Source: Paramacrobiotus richtersi
Lineage: Eukaryota > Tardigrada > Eutardigrada > Parachela > Macrobiotidae
Length of the DNA stretch: 26,090 bases
Direction: 5' to 3'
NCBI GenBank assembly: GCA_034698045.1
Contig: JAQGAU010000576.1
Coordinates: 1-26,090 of the forward strand
Below the pieces are notes generated by a model, which searched no databases, was not told where the DNA came from, and was given only the letters and a program-made list of their open reading frames with translations. The position numbers and the translations under genes were made by a program. Positions 1-8,599 of this stretch are shown in pieces. Each line of letters starts with the position of its first letter. Within the stretch, counting starts at the first letter, position 1.

Positions 1-490
1 TTCGTACTTGTACACATTTCGGCGGGGATAACCGATTAAACCGGATTAGTGGGTCGGCCTTGAACTTGGCAAAAGCGTCTCTTCACTCGCGATCGAAAAA
101 CGAGAGCGCATAATGCGCAAAAACATGCACAGATAGATTTTTTGGATTTCTAGTGAAAGTTAGATTGGTTTAATCAAGGAATGCTTTCGGATCATTTTTT
201 AAACCAATGAGTGCAACATTTAGTCATACTATAGTCTATACGCCATAATTATTGTCCTGTTATAATTAATCTAAAAAACTTTCTAGGGCACGCCCTAGTT
301 AATTCTAAATTTTACTTTTTTTTGGATCACTTTGATTTTTTCTACTTAATTCGTAAATCGTACATAGTTCCGCCTACGTATCATTCTGATGAAAGTATCT
401 AAAATCTTGATCATTCCCACGTTTATCGTTGCAATCGTCCCAGGGATGGTAGCTTAATTAAATCGCCTGCTTGGGTTTATTGCGTTCCAG
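1..490. other. No gene recognised
   Basis: This is mixed AT-rich sequence with frequent stops on both strands. I see no exon-like open stretch flanked by good splice sites, no repeat longer than a few bases and no RNA gene. Confidence 0.5.
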
Positions 491-500
491 GCTATAACAG

Positions 501-702
501 CTTCGTAAACCTATACAAAGTGCAGGATGCAGGGCGTTATTTACACAGTTTGCGGATCATATTATTGGCAAACAAGGGGCTTTTATGATTGCCACAGACC
601 TAATCACCGGCGGGCACAGCACAGCTGGGAAACAAGTGCAACCACGATCGCGCGAGACTTCACCTACGGTGACCTACCGGAAGCTCATTCACGCGCGCCC
701 AG
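501..702 (+). CDS. Putative internal exon, unknown protein
   Basis: One frame stays open for 67 codons between a possible acceptor (AACAG, ending at 500) and a donor (CCCAG then GTTTGT, at 703). The peptide has the composition of real protein, including the stretches ALFTQFADHIIGKQGAF and MIATDLITGGHSTAGKQV, which are balanced in charged and hydrophobic residues. I do not recognise the family. No upstream or downstream partner exon could be joined with confidence. Another frame of the same strand is also open here, so the frame choice rests on amino-acid composition and on the splice sites alone. If it is an exon, it begins in phase 0 and ends one base into a codon. Confidence 0.35.
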
Positions 703-855
703 GTTTGTATTATTTTTTATATTGAATACCTGCATTGGAAAGAATAGTGCCTTTGTTCATAAAATGTTGTAATAACGACTAATACAGGCTTTCCTTGAGG
801 CATGAGTTGAACCTTACTTACACCTTGTTCCAAATGCATAATTAGCGGGAAAAGC

Positions 856-1043
856 ATGATTCACAGATACATTCCGTATGTCACGTGTGGTGGCGCATAT
901 ATGAAGCCGACGATTAGATTACGACGACAAGAAACAGAGTCAATCTTTGCCGCTAAATTACCTCCAAATTTCTTTCAAGAAAAACAACTAGATATTCCGC
1001 GAGCAGTACTTTTCGTAGGTGCTTTCGCAAAAACCGGAAATCT
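856..1043 (+). CDS. Putative exon, unknown protein
   Basis: An open frame of about 62 codons begins at an ATG (856) and runs to a good donor (AAATCT then GTAAAG, at 1044). It reads through the stop that follows if it is not spliced there. The peptide includes YIPYVTCGGAYMKPTI and FFQEKQLDIPRAVLFVG, which look like globular protein. No family is recognised. The minus strand also carries an overlapping open frame (953-1171), which looks less protein-like. It may belong to the same transcription unit as the exon-like stretch at 501-702, but the phase could not be confirmed. Confidence 0.27.
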
Positions 1044-1541
1044 GTAAAGAGAAGGATATAAAGATAACGAGGAGGATCAATAAGCCACTCCAAACGTGTG
1101 AAAATGTATTTAAAAGTTACTGAGTTAAACGGCATACACTGAAGAAAGCGAATGGCTGCATTATTGTGCAATAAGTTAATAAATTTGATTAGTCACTTGT
1201 CGTTAACATTACACACGCCAAATAATGATCTACACAAATGTTAATCCGGGGAGAATGAACCACACCAAGTTTATCGAGCGGTATAAAATTGATTGAGTGT
1301 AAAAGAGAGCGCGTATTAAGCAATCACAACATTATCCCAAGCGAAGCGGGGGGGATCGATGCACCAGCCATTTAGAAACCTGTAACACTTTGTTGCACAT
1401 GTATACCAACACACTCCGGTGCCTGGATGGGGTTATATCGCGCACAACAGCCGGAAGGAGTCCGTCAGTAAATAAAGGCCAGCAAATCGCTCAGTTGCGG
1501 GCTGCATTACAGGACACCGGAGCCGCGTCCCGCTGTGATGA

Positions 1542-1694
1542 CAAGTTTTTCTAGTCAAGTGCACAGTGGTGATAAAAACGCCGATTGTGCCGTTTGAGTT
1601 GCAGGAGGACAAATTTTCCATCGATATATCAGAGTGGTTTCCGGGCTTCGTTAAGCGTATTTGGTCAGTTAACTGGTCAGATGGTTTCTTTTAA
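1542..1694 (+). CDS. Putative exon, unknown protein
   Basis: A 50-codon open stretch ends in TAA at 1692-1694. It contains CTVVIKTPIVPFELQED and FSIDISEWFPGFVKRIW, an alternation of hydrophobic and acidic residues typical of a folded domain. A possible donor (GTCAGT) lies just before the stop. A second open frame runs immediately upstream (about 1423-1560, containing QQIAQLRAALQDTGA) and could be the same exon in a different frame, the same kind of slip seen in INTS9. The family is unrecognised. Between here and 2590 I see no other coding stretch, only palindromes. Confidence 0.33.
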   Translation, partial: QVFLVKCTVVIKTPIVPFELQEDKFSIDISEWFPGFVKRIWSVNWSDGFF

Positions 1695-1896
1695 GAGTTA
1701 GCAACGCAGTTCTCAACCAAATTCGTAATAACATTAGTGGAGTGCTGAACATGCATGGTACCATATTCTGCGGGGCACGACTCAGCACACGGCGCACTGT
1801 CAGATCTTTTTGATCAACGATGACCACCACGTCTGACTGGGCCTATTGGCCATTAGAAGAACATTGTTTACTCTGTATTTTTTGTTGCATTGTTTA

Positions 1897-1948
1897 TATA
1901 ATTATGTACGTTTTGTTTACTTAAGTAAACAAAACGTACATAATTATA
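1897..1948. repeat. Perfect 52-bp palindrome
   Basis: The two 26-base arms are exactly complementary with no spacer, centred on CTTAAG between 1922 and 1923. The outermost pair is T1897 with A1948, and pairing fails at the next base. The sequence is AT-rich except for two GTACG blocks. It could extrude as a cruciform, or be a miniature foldback transposon or the relic of an inverted duplication. No target duplication was identified. Confidence 0.9.
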
Positions 1949-2272
1949 AAGCTTTATAGTTTCTACATACATATACTAATTAGTAAACAGTGCACTTGTT
2001 CTCTCATTTACTTGCAAGTACTAGCAAGCGGCATCGCATTTTAATCTTACTGACATTGATGGCTATAGACAGCATACAACTACATACCATCCTTTGCGCA
2101 AAACGATAGTATTGTTTCGATACTAACCGTACAACGTGTACTGATTCATGTCAACGGCTTCTTTACTGGCGTTTAAGAAACCAGTGCCGGATTTTAGATT
2201 ACAGCCCACCTGGAATGAATGACAAAGCACATTTTATCCGGTACAACATATTCAAGTGCCGGAAGTGCTGAA

Positions 2273-2299
2273 GTACAGTCTGTACTGTACAGACTGTAC
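2273..2299. repeat. 27-bp inverted repeat with one-base centre
   Basis: Thirteen bases on each side of T2286 are perfectly complementary, built from repeated GTAC/CAGT steps. It lies 45 bp upstream of another hairpin (2345-2385), so a 110-bp stretch carries two strong foldbacks. Confidence 0.85.
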
Positions 2300-2344
2300 G
2301 TAAGCTAGTACCACAAAGGCAGACGGTACTTGCCGTGCATACTG

Positions 2345-2385
2345 TACTGCTTACTTCGTGCCACGAGGTAGCGAAGTAAGCAGTA
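2345..2385. repeat. Hairpin with 14-bp stem and 13-base loop
   Basis: TACTGCTTACTTCG at 2345-2358 is exactly complementary to CGAAGTAAGCAGTA at 2372-2385. The loop is itself rich in short inverted pairs (GTGCCACGAGGTA). It sits about 200 bp upstream of the first exon of the plus-strand Ig gene. No terminator or promoter role can be read from the sequence. Confidence 0.85.
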
Positions 2386-2591
2386 ATTGTAGACTTATTT
2401 TAAAACCAGACAGACAAACAGTATATACAGTAGATGAGTAATCTAATCGAGAACCCACCGAACCGCACAACATGTTAAATCCAGCAGTTTTTCTAGTATC
2501 GCGTCGGAATGGATAGTGTACTGTAGTACAATCGAATCCTCGAGAATCCTTTCTCGGTTTGTTTATTTCACTGTGTTCCAGGGCCAGGTAA

Positions 2592-3004
2592 ACCATGGCC
2601 CAAAAAAATATCGCCACTAAGTATGCAAACGCAGTACGAGCTAGCTTTGACATTCCGGGTAGCGAATTTCGAATGCAGTGTTTCAACAGAGAGGGAAACG
2701 TATGGTTCGGATCTATGCAGTGTTACCAAATGGTCCATACCGCAGTTTGGATGTATGAAGCGGATCTGTCTGTCGACCGGCAAACAGAACATGCTGACAT
2801 TCCGACGGAAATCTGGACTCTATCTGTACAATGGACTCTGGAACGAAGCGGTAAATCTGGTGCCGATATCAGCACGGACCCTTACAAACAGACGAAAATC
2901 ACTGCTTCTGTCAGTCCCCGGGCCCCAGTACTGGCTGAGCTCAAAGATCCGCATAGCCCATCGCTGTCAAATTGCCAGAATCTTAAGCTTGATTTCTTTG
3001 TCGG
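2592..3004 (+). CDS. Ig-superfamily exon (Dpr/DIP/lachesin-like domain 1 and start of domain 2)
   Basis: The frame starting at 2592 is open for about 137 codons and ends at a strong donor (GTCGG then GTGAGT). It contains the E-strand signature IWTLSVQWT, a C-strand TAVWMYEADL preceded by MQC, and a G-strand ISTDPYKQTKITASV followed by PRAPVL. In the Dpr/DIP/lachesin family, WTL(Q/S)V, D-S-G-x-Y-x-C, (I/V)STDP and a PP/RAP linker occur in this order. The D-S-G-T motif is present, but in the third frame (about 2830-2850), so the F-strand cysteine is not read in frame. The exon ends with NLKLDFFVG, which resembles the B strand of a second Ig domain with F where C is expected. A +1 frame is also open over the same interval. 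These proteins are secreted or membrane-tethered adhesion molecules of neurons and other tissues. Confidence 0.55.
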
Positions 3005-3164
3005 GTGAGTCGCAAGAAGTCCGTGAGAGTGTATAATATACGTGTTTTGTCAGAGCTGCAAATCTACCAGAGTCAGAGCTTTGTGATATACAGATAGTGC
3101 ATAGCCATGTTATGATACTTAATCTCGACGCAATTCTTCGCGCAATAAGGTTCGACTTATGGCT

Positions 3165-3785
3165 AGACTCCGGTCATTTGGGAGGTTTTGCGCGAAAGAG
3201 TACCATTGCATAGGTGAAAACTAAAGACATAACCCATACAATCCTTTTGAAAGTGAAACGATGGAACTCCATTGTCCGTTTGTGCGCGCAGTAAGCGTTG
3301 CTCCGCAATACGGTCAAAAAGTTTAAACAGAGATGCCGCTTTGAAAATCCACGTTTCCATCCGATTTGTTTGGACGGTATATCAATAAATGCGCGTAAAT
3401 GAAATGATCATGCTGACCCAGTTTCAGCTAAAACGGACCGGTGTGAAATTTTAAAATGAATTTTAAAATTTTTGAAATTCATTTTAAAATTTCACGCCGG
3501 TCCGTTCCGGCTGAAACTGGTTCAGAATGATCATCTCATTTATGTGCATTTATTGATATATCCTTTAACCAAATTGGATGGAAACGTTGATTTTGAATCC
3601 GGAATCTCTGTTTAAACTTTTTGACCGTATTGCGGAATATCCGCTCATTGTGCGCACAAACGGACAAAACAACAATGGAGTTCCATCTTTTCACTTTCGA
3701 AACCATTATATAGGTGTTGTCTGTTGTTTACACCCGTGCAGTGGCAACGTCAACAGCAAAACTATCGGTTTAACCGCATTGTCCT
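3165..3785. repeat. Long foldback (palindromic) element A
   Basis: Two arms of roughly 300 bp, about 3165-3463 and 3474-3785, are imperfect reverse complements around an AT-rich apex. Arm identity is highest near the centre (for example GGACCGG/CCGGTCC and GAAACTGG/CCAGTTTC) and declines outwards through GTTTAAAC and GGAACTCC blocks. Each arm therefore shows a similar open frame in opposite orientation, which is a symmetry effect and not a gene. It lies in the intron between two Ig exons. The core shares its loop with a second element at 16.26-16.93 kb. It is best explained as a nonautonomous snap-back element; no clear target duplication was found. Confidence 0.85.
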
Positions 3786-4029
3786 CTTAACCAGTAAAAT
3801 GCTTCGTCATTAATTAAAGTGTTTTGTTGACATAATAATGTTATCCCAGACACATCTCACATGGCAAAGATAGTTTTTCCGCTTTATGGAAAAATTTGCT
3901 AATTATAAAATCCTGAAACTGCATCAAAATGTGTATACGTTGCAATGCCTAATGCGAATGGTCAACACACAGCCATACTGTACATCATAGGAGTTAATGT
4001 TACTTGCTCGTCGCCTCTTTCGACACTGC

Positions 4030-4239
4030 CATCCTGCACATTAAAAAAACCACAGAGGACGGCAACATCTTCATTAGCTATGTCCTGGGTTCTGAATTAT
4101 TTCGCGGAGAATTTGTCGACAACTCATCTAGTTCAACGGATGTGGCAATGGGCGCGCCGGATGCTTTAATTGTTGTTTGGGAAGTGGATCAGGTCATGCC
4201 ACTGGGACACTTTATTCAACTTCGTAAGCAAATATTCAA
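4030..4239 (+). CDS. Ig-superfamily exon (domain 2, lachesin/DIP-like)
   Basis: The frame carries KKTTEDGNIFISYV and then ALIVVWEVDQV and LGHFIQLRKQIF before a donor (TTCAA then GTAAGC). DIP and lachesin domain 2 has W(K/R)R(E/D)DG after the C strand and a closing (M/L)GAYLCIA(S/K)NGV, and the spacing agrees. The cysteine of the F strand is replaced (FIQL where YLCIA is expected) and the C-strand tryptophan is not seen. A run of seven A at about 4042-4048 separates this frame from a frame carrying GVNVTCSS upstream, so a one-base slip may hide the B strand. The 5' border is uncertain; ACATCATAG (ends 3990) and CCACAG (ends 4055) are both possible acceptors. Cyclic-nucleotide-binding or Popeye similarity was considered and fits less well. 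Confidence 0.45.
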
Positions 4240-4897
4240 GTAAGCTAAGTTGAAAAGTAATAACATACTGTAAAGAATATTTTTCTCAATAACTCTATGT
4301 TCATCTGATCGTTTAAAAACTGATCTGCCAGTATTTCTTTATCTAGTCAGTGCGTCGCTTGGTTCCATCTTCTTCAGAACAATTTTTCTTTCAGTTATTT
4401 TGCTGGTTACTGACTACTATTTGTTTATAATTAAGTAATCTTTTTAACTGTCTGTAATGAGGGTCCGTGTTAATCTATATTGAGGCATAAGATGAGCCAT
4501 GGAATGCTGGACATGCATACTGGCCATCATTTACAGGTATTTGTTGGAATAACTATGATACTTTGTGCCATCGGTTTAACTTTATATGGACTTTAAAATT
4601 CCCTGAAAATAATGAGAAACACAGGAAAATTTAAAAAAATTTGAATCCCATCACCGTTTTACCGAAATATACGCACGGTGTGATCCACCGCGGAAAGTTG
4701 CCAATTCGCTGTCAGTGCGCATAAATATATACTAATATGTACTGTATCTCCTTCCGAAATACGGCGTCACTTCTCACATAAAGGTCAACAGTGCAGCTTA
4801 TTATTCCGCAAACCGTGCCGTATTATTCCATAGATAACAAATAAATGTAAAGTAATATGATTTATCAGAACAATTCAGAAGACCTTTTTCTCTGCAG

Positions 4898-5290
4898 AAA
4901 GCTTCCAATATAGCAGTCACCCCGTCAGCTACAAAATGGTTCAGTGGCATGGATGGACAGAAATTCCTAATCAAAACTTGCGACGGAATGCTGGCACGTC
5001 TAAGTACACGGAAATTTGAGAATCTGATCAATCTCTCACTGAATCAATAGTCCAAATCGAAAGGGTTTTAGGGGCGCAGGAGTGGGGACACGGTCAAGTC
5101 GACGACAGTCGACAAGTATTCGGAAGAAATTGTATGCTATCCGAAGATTTCCGACGGCTCGTCCTATCAATACGTTATTCCTTTGGCTACATCCCTGCAA
5201 GTCTGGGAAACCAACCTGCTTATGCAGTTTGCCATTCCACTTATTCGAAAACAAGGACATGCGCACCAACTGAATTCCGAGTTATTGTAA
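4898..5290 (+). CDS. Ig-superfamily exon (domain 3) with C-terminal tail
   Basis: The exon opens after a textbook acceptor (CTTTTTCTCTGCAG). It reads a domain-like stretch with TKWFSGMDGQKFLIKT (C and C' strands) and NLINLSLN (E strand). The adjacent frame then gives IVQIERVLGAQEWGH, resembling the end of an Ig fold. The original frame resumes with DTVKSTTVDKYSEEIV and YQYVIPLATSLQVWETN and ends at TAA 5288-5290. Between the two pieces the original frame has two TAG stops, while the neighbouring frame is open, so the reading shifts by -1 and then +1. With the two exons upstream this makes a three-Ig arrangement as in lachesin and DIPs. I see no GPI signal or transmembrane segment at the end. 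The order of exons and the single strand support one gene. Confidence 0.42.
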
Positions 5291-5449
5291 ATCATGTCGA
5301 AGTCACAACAAGCTCCTTTATAAGCATTCTGAGAAAGCGTTTGGTTTTACATAACGCTGCAGTAATTGCATTATCGAACAACGAGTTCTCACAGGGACTT
5401 CTGTTGTTGTTGAAGAAAAACTGTTAAAGTGCTCATCTGTTAACTGTTT

Positions 5450-5850
5450 CTTTCGTGACCTTTATTATGATGCTCCTATTTTATACCACTACAATAGTCT
5501 ACATAGCAAGATGTATATTGTTCATATACTTTTATGATATATAGTATTATATATGTACAGTTATCGTACATTTGATGTGCACATGGATAGCAATATCAGC
5601 ATGTACTTCATACGAGTCAGCAGCTGACCTCTTCAGTCGCCCTGAAGTTTATTGTAGTCGGGTTCCTGCAGCGCCAGCGCGACAAAGGTCAAGCAGAATA
5701 GTTTATTGGAAGGTAAAACAAAAAACAACGTTGTTGCAATCTTTCTCTCCACGCTTGTTTGAATTGTATAACTGACAAACTGACTGCTTAATGGTGGTCA
5801 GAAAGAAAAAGATATAACCCCATATAAAGAAAGAGTAAAATGCTGTTGTT
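5450..5850. other. No gene recognised
   Basis: AT-rich spacer between the plus-strand Ig exons and the minus-strand gene at 5852-6617. A short open frame exists at 5572-5775 but has neither recognisable domains nor convincing splice sites. Confidence 0.4.
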
Positions 5851-5851
5851 A

Positions 5852-6031
5852 TATATATTTGGCTGGTTTAGGAAAGGATTTTAGCTGAGCTATATTAATC
5901 AGCCGTTTCTTCATTTTTTCGATATCCATTGCCGTTGCATGCCGCACATTGAGTTTCCCTTCGGCCGGAATGCAGTAAAAATCGTTTGTCCACGGCACAC
6001 TGCCCGCGAGCGTGTAATCAATAAAGCTCAA
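5852..6031 (-). CDS. C-terminal part of unidentified minus-strand gene
   Basis: An open frame runs 60 codons to a stop at 5849-5851. It includes FIDYTLAGSVPWTNDFYC, IPAEGKLNVRHATAMDI and a basic helix EKMKKRLINIAQLKS. It lies directly downstream of the exon at 6033-6242 and is offset by one base from it. It could therefore continue that exon after a frame slip, or follow a very short intron ending at GGGCAG. The composition is strongly protein-like. I do not recognise the family. Confidence 0.42.
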
Positions 6032-6032
6032 C

Positions 6033-6242
6033 CTTTGTTGGCCAGATTATCGACTGGAGACAAATGGATTCGTCCAGACAAACGGCTACTGTCCATTCGT
6101 CGCATAATGTCAGGGCCATTATATCTGGAGTCTCCGTATGTTTGTCGCGTAGCATCTTAATGGCGCGCTTATGGATGCGGTGCAGGAAGTGACCTTGAGG
6201 GGTTGGTTGCTCGTTGACGTTGTAGAATTTGTTCTCCCATTC
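6033..6242 (-). CDS. Internal exon of unidentified gene
   Basis: Exactly 70 codons, phase 0 at both ends, lie between an acceptor (CCAGTGCAG) and a donor (ACAAAG then GTTGAG). The peptide contains EWENKFYNVNEQPTPQG, HFLHRIHKRAIKMLRDKH and DIMALTLCDEWTVAVCLDE. The high content of W, H, C and charged residues and the fully open frame make it one of the best unassigned exons in the window. No family is recognised. It lies between coding-like stretches at 6393-6617 and 5852-6031 on the same strand. Confidence 0.5.
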
Positions 6243-6392
6243 CTGCACTGGATCACGTTGTTGATATATAGGTATTAAATACTGCATTAATATATTAAAG
6301 CATTCTTCTTAATCAAAAGGCACTCTTTCAAACAAAACTTTACACTCTAACAACGCTCATATGTCAACCATTCCAGATTTGATGAGCGATAA

Positions 6393-6617
6393 TTAACCGC
6401 GGAAACCCATTAACAAAACGATATCGAGCGAGTATATTTTTCCATTAAGGAAAATCTTCATACCGCTGTAAACTGACATTCCACTCGAAGACACACTTCT
6501 CAGCCAACGGTTGTCATCGGACATTCCCCTAGTCATAACTTCGATGACCTTTAGTAACCAAAAAGGGATTGGACGTCGAGGTTTTGATTTCTGTTCCTTT
6601 TCTACGACTGTTACCAA
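6393..6617 (-). CDS. Upstream exon of unidentified gene
   Basis: A minus-strand open frame of 74 codons contains KPRRPIPFWLLKVIEVM, MSDDNRWLRSV and YSGMKIFLNGKIYSLDIVLL. It ends in a stop at 6393 unless spliced earlier. It precedes the 70-codon exon at 6033-6242 and probably belongs with it. A plus-strand frame over 6511-6771 is its shadow. The family is unknown and the splice borders are not resolved. Confidence 0.33.
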   Translation of the reverse strand: MVTVVEKEQKSKPRRPIPFWLLKVIEVMTRGMSDDNRWLRSVSSSGMSVYSGMKIFLNGKIYSLDIVLLMGFRG

Positions 6618-6834
6618 TTTGGAACACGTTCGATATCCCTTAAGGAGGTTTTATTGCATCATTTGCGGCACTATTCTAGAAATGCATGCGATGCAGAACG
6701 GAGCGAACAACACAGTTCCAAGCGGTTCTGGCAAGCTTAATTCAATAGCAAATCACAGATTTCTTTCGTAAATTACGGTGTGAAAGACAGGACGACATTC
6801 TTAGCAACACACTGTAACCCTTAAACGTAAATTT

Positions 6835-6850
6835 TGGATGTCGACATCCA
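6835..6850. repeat. 16-bp GTCGAC palindrome, copy 1
   Basis: TGGATGTCGACATCCA is perfectly self-complementary and pairing stops exactly at its ends (T on both flanks). It is the first of six such sites in 2 kb, all of the form TG-S-NN-GTCGAC-NN-S-CA. Confidence 0.9.
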
Positions 6851-7408
6851 TTTAGGTTTCTCCATTTTTATGTGCGGCTGGACTGATTTCGGCGATGAAC
6901 TGATAAAGGTGATCGAGCCAGACGCATTACCACGGCGCTCCATTCCCACTAAAACAATTAATTTTTATCTCATAGGTTGAAACAACACAGTCAACACATG
7001 CCAAATTAATTTTCAAACAAAATTCTGGGGCACAAAATTCAACATATGGCTAATTAGTGTTAGATAAGTAAACAAACCCATGGAGAGCTACAGGTAGCAA
7101 ATTATGAACTAGATTTAATAAATAAGTGCATTAACGCAGATCTTGCAGGAATTTTTTTTCGCAGAAAAGCAGCTTTTCTCGAACTCCGAAAAAATTAAAT
7201 GTAATTCCTTCTCATACATTGGGGAAGCGAATTCTTTAAGAATTAGAGAAATCGACGACTTCTTGTTATAATATTACCTTGTCTCTTTTTACAGTTTTAA
7301 AAAGTGGTTTTGAACGTGTCAAAAAGTAGAGTATGTAATTGTGAACATACTTTTCTTCACTTGTCAGGTGGTTAATACATATTGGCACTTTGTTAACAGT
7401 AACACTGA

Positions 7409-7424
7409 TGCTTGTCGACAAGCA
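7409..7424. repeat. 16-bp GTCGAC palindrome, copy 2
   Basis: TGCTTGTCGACAAGCA; the flanks (A and G) do not pair. The sequence is identical to copies 3 and 4, although the surrounding DNA is not alike. Confidence 0.9.
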
Positions 7425-7686
7425 GTTTGTTTTTTCAAGAAAGTAGTTTCTGGTGTAGCTTTAGCAACATAGGGTTTCTTTCAGATACATTTTCTGCAAA
7501 ATTTTTAAACGAATCAAAAATAAATTTCAGTCAAAATAAACCTGATTAAACCACTTTAATTTGCAAAAAGTCACATTAATTTACTGTAGATTTAGTGAAA
7601 TTAAAAATTCTACTCAAAGGTAAAAAATTCTTACGTCTCAAAGCTGAAATGCCGAATAAACTATCTTCTCAGCTTGCGTTTTTTAC

Positions 7687-7809
7687 CTTTTGATCCGCTT
7701 CCAGTGACAGACTGTCGGCTTCCAATAATTTTGCTGCTTGTCGACAAGCATATTGCTCTTGCGAAACCAATCTACGCTGTCTGTTCGCCATTTGCACAAG
7801 CGGCAGCAG
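7687..7809 (-). CDS. Exon of a helical (coiled-coil-like) protein
   Basis: This is a 41-codon exon, phase 0 at both ends, with an acceptor (CTTATTTGTAG) and donor (CAAAAG then GTAAAA). The peptide contains LLPLVQMANRQRRLVSQEQ and AAKLLEADSLSLEADQK. It is rich in Q, E, R, A and L with regular hydrophobic spacing, so a long amphipathic helix or coiled coil is likely. The family is not recognised. It follows two other exon-like stretches on the same strand (8383-8498 and 8093-8210) and is probably in the same gene. Confidence 0.45.
7735..7750. repeat. 16-bp GTCGAC palindrome, copy 3
   Basis: TGCTTGTCGACAAGCA lies inside the minus-strand exon 7687-7809, where it is read as codons for A-C-R-Q-A. 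The flanks (C and T) do not pair. Confidence 0.9.
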
Positions 7810-8092
7810 CTACAAATAAGCGAAATTCAGGCAAGCAATTCTAGGGTTAATTAACGTGATGGCTATCAATGTTTGACAACAGCGACATAAATGAAAAAAT
7901 TACCTTGCAGATTGACAAGACCAGCAACAAACAAAGAGCACCTTTAATATGAAAAATTGCGGGAAGATTCAGAAATCTTGGCCGAGGGACAGCTAATCTC
8001 GGATTTACAAATCATTTGCAAAATGCATTTAAACATTTAATGCATCAAACTTAATTGCATAATTAGTAATGCATTAAGCACTTGCGGGTTAC

Positions 8093-8210
8093 CTCATGTC
8101 AACATTAACGTAGTGGTGCGCAGTCGTTAATCTTCCTGTAATCGCTGCTTGTCGACAAGCATGGCTTTTGCCCAGTACAGGGAACGGATTTCAGCAATCG
8201 TATTTAGCGC
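8093..8210 (-). CDS. Exon of a helical (coiled-coil-like) protein
   Basis: It begins after a good acceptor (TTTTCATTGCAG) in phase 0 and reads ALNTIAEIRSLYWAKAML and then VDKQRLQED before an in-frame TAA (8127-8129). A second frame stays open from the palindrome to a donor at 8092 (ATGAG then GTAACC), so the exon may end there after a slip. Joined to the upstream exon at 8383 the phase agrees (both 0), giving a continuous Q/E/R-rich helix. No enzyme motif is visible. Confidence 0.42.
8146..8161. repeat. 16-bp GTCGAC palindrome, copy 4
   Basis: TGCTTGTCGACAAGCA lies inside the minus-strand exon 8093-8210, where the frame continuous with the upstream exon reads it as M-L-V-D-K-Q. The frame differs from that used over copy 3. 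Confidence 0.9.
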
Positions 8211-8382
8211 CTGCAATGAAAAGAATAGCCCAGGTTTTTCTTTATACTGTTTAGAGTAAGTTACGGACATTTTTGCTTGCGCTTCAGAAAAAACAGAAGA
8301 ACGGTCGTTCAGCACAGAGCAACACTAGGAGACGTAATGTTAGGTCTTGTAAGATAGTAAAAGGCAACGCTGCTAAGTTTAC

Positions 8383-8498
8383 CTGTTGATTTTTCCCACA
8401 TCGTAACTGTCGCTCGCGCTCGCCGTTGCCACATTGGAGCAGAAGAATATCCCAAACCAAAATATCAATTGCCCATGTAGACAGTGCGTGGGGATTTA
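8383..8498 (-). CDS. Upstream exon of helical protein
   Basis: An open stretch of 38 codons runs from a weak acceptor (ACTTTAAG) to a strong donor (CAACAG then GTAAAC). It includes ALSTWAIDILVWDILLLQC followed by GERERQLRCGKNQQ. The hydrophobic segment of about 15 residues could be a buried helix or a membrane-associated one, followed by a charged helix that runs into the next exon in the same phase. The start codon is not identified. The family is unknown. Confidence 0.38.
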
Positions 8499-8572
8499 CT
8501 TAAAGTTTCAGATTTCTTACAAACTTTCAAAAAACTGTGACTATGACAAACAGCTAGTATCTAATCGAGCGT

Positions 8573-8588
8573 TGGCAGTCGACTGCCA
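8573..8588. repeat. 16-bp GTCGAC palindrome, copy 5
   Basis: TGGCAGTCGACTGCCA is a perfect palindrome with non-pairing flanks (T and G). It is not in a recognised exon. Confidence 0.9.
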
Positions 8589-8599
8589 GTTAAAAATTT

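Larger units (their letters stand above)
6618..7686. other. Non-coding stretch with two GTCGAC palindromes
   Basis: I see no convincing exon here. It holds two of the six 16-bp GTCGAC palindromes (6835-6850 and 7409-7424) and a 17-bp hairpin, AGAAAAGC-A-GCTTTTCT, at 7163-7179. The rest is AT-rich. Confidence 0.45.

Noticed and set aside
3140-3165. GGTTCGACTTAT as a tRNA B-box
   Set aside because: No A-box, acceptor stem or cloverleaf could be built around it.
3163-3790. Similar open frames on opposite strands (3163-3360 and 3578-3790) that look like duplicated genes
   Set aside because: They are the two arms of one palindrome; the similarity follows from symmetry and there is no domain or splice support.
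4030-4239. Popeye-type or cyclic-nucleotide-binding domain
   Set aside because: Similarity was limited to scattered hydrophobic positions; the E-D-G and closing L-G-H-F pattern plus neighbouring Ig exons fit an Ig domain better.
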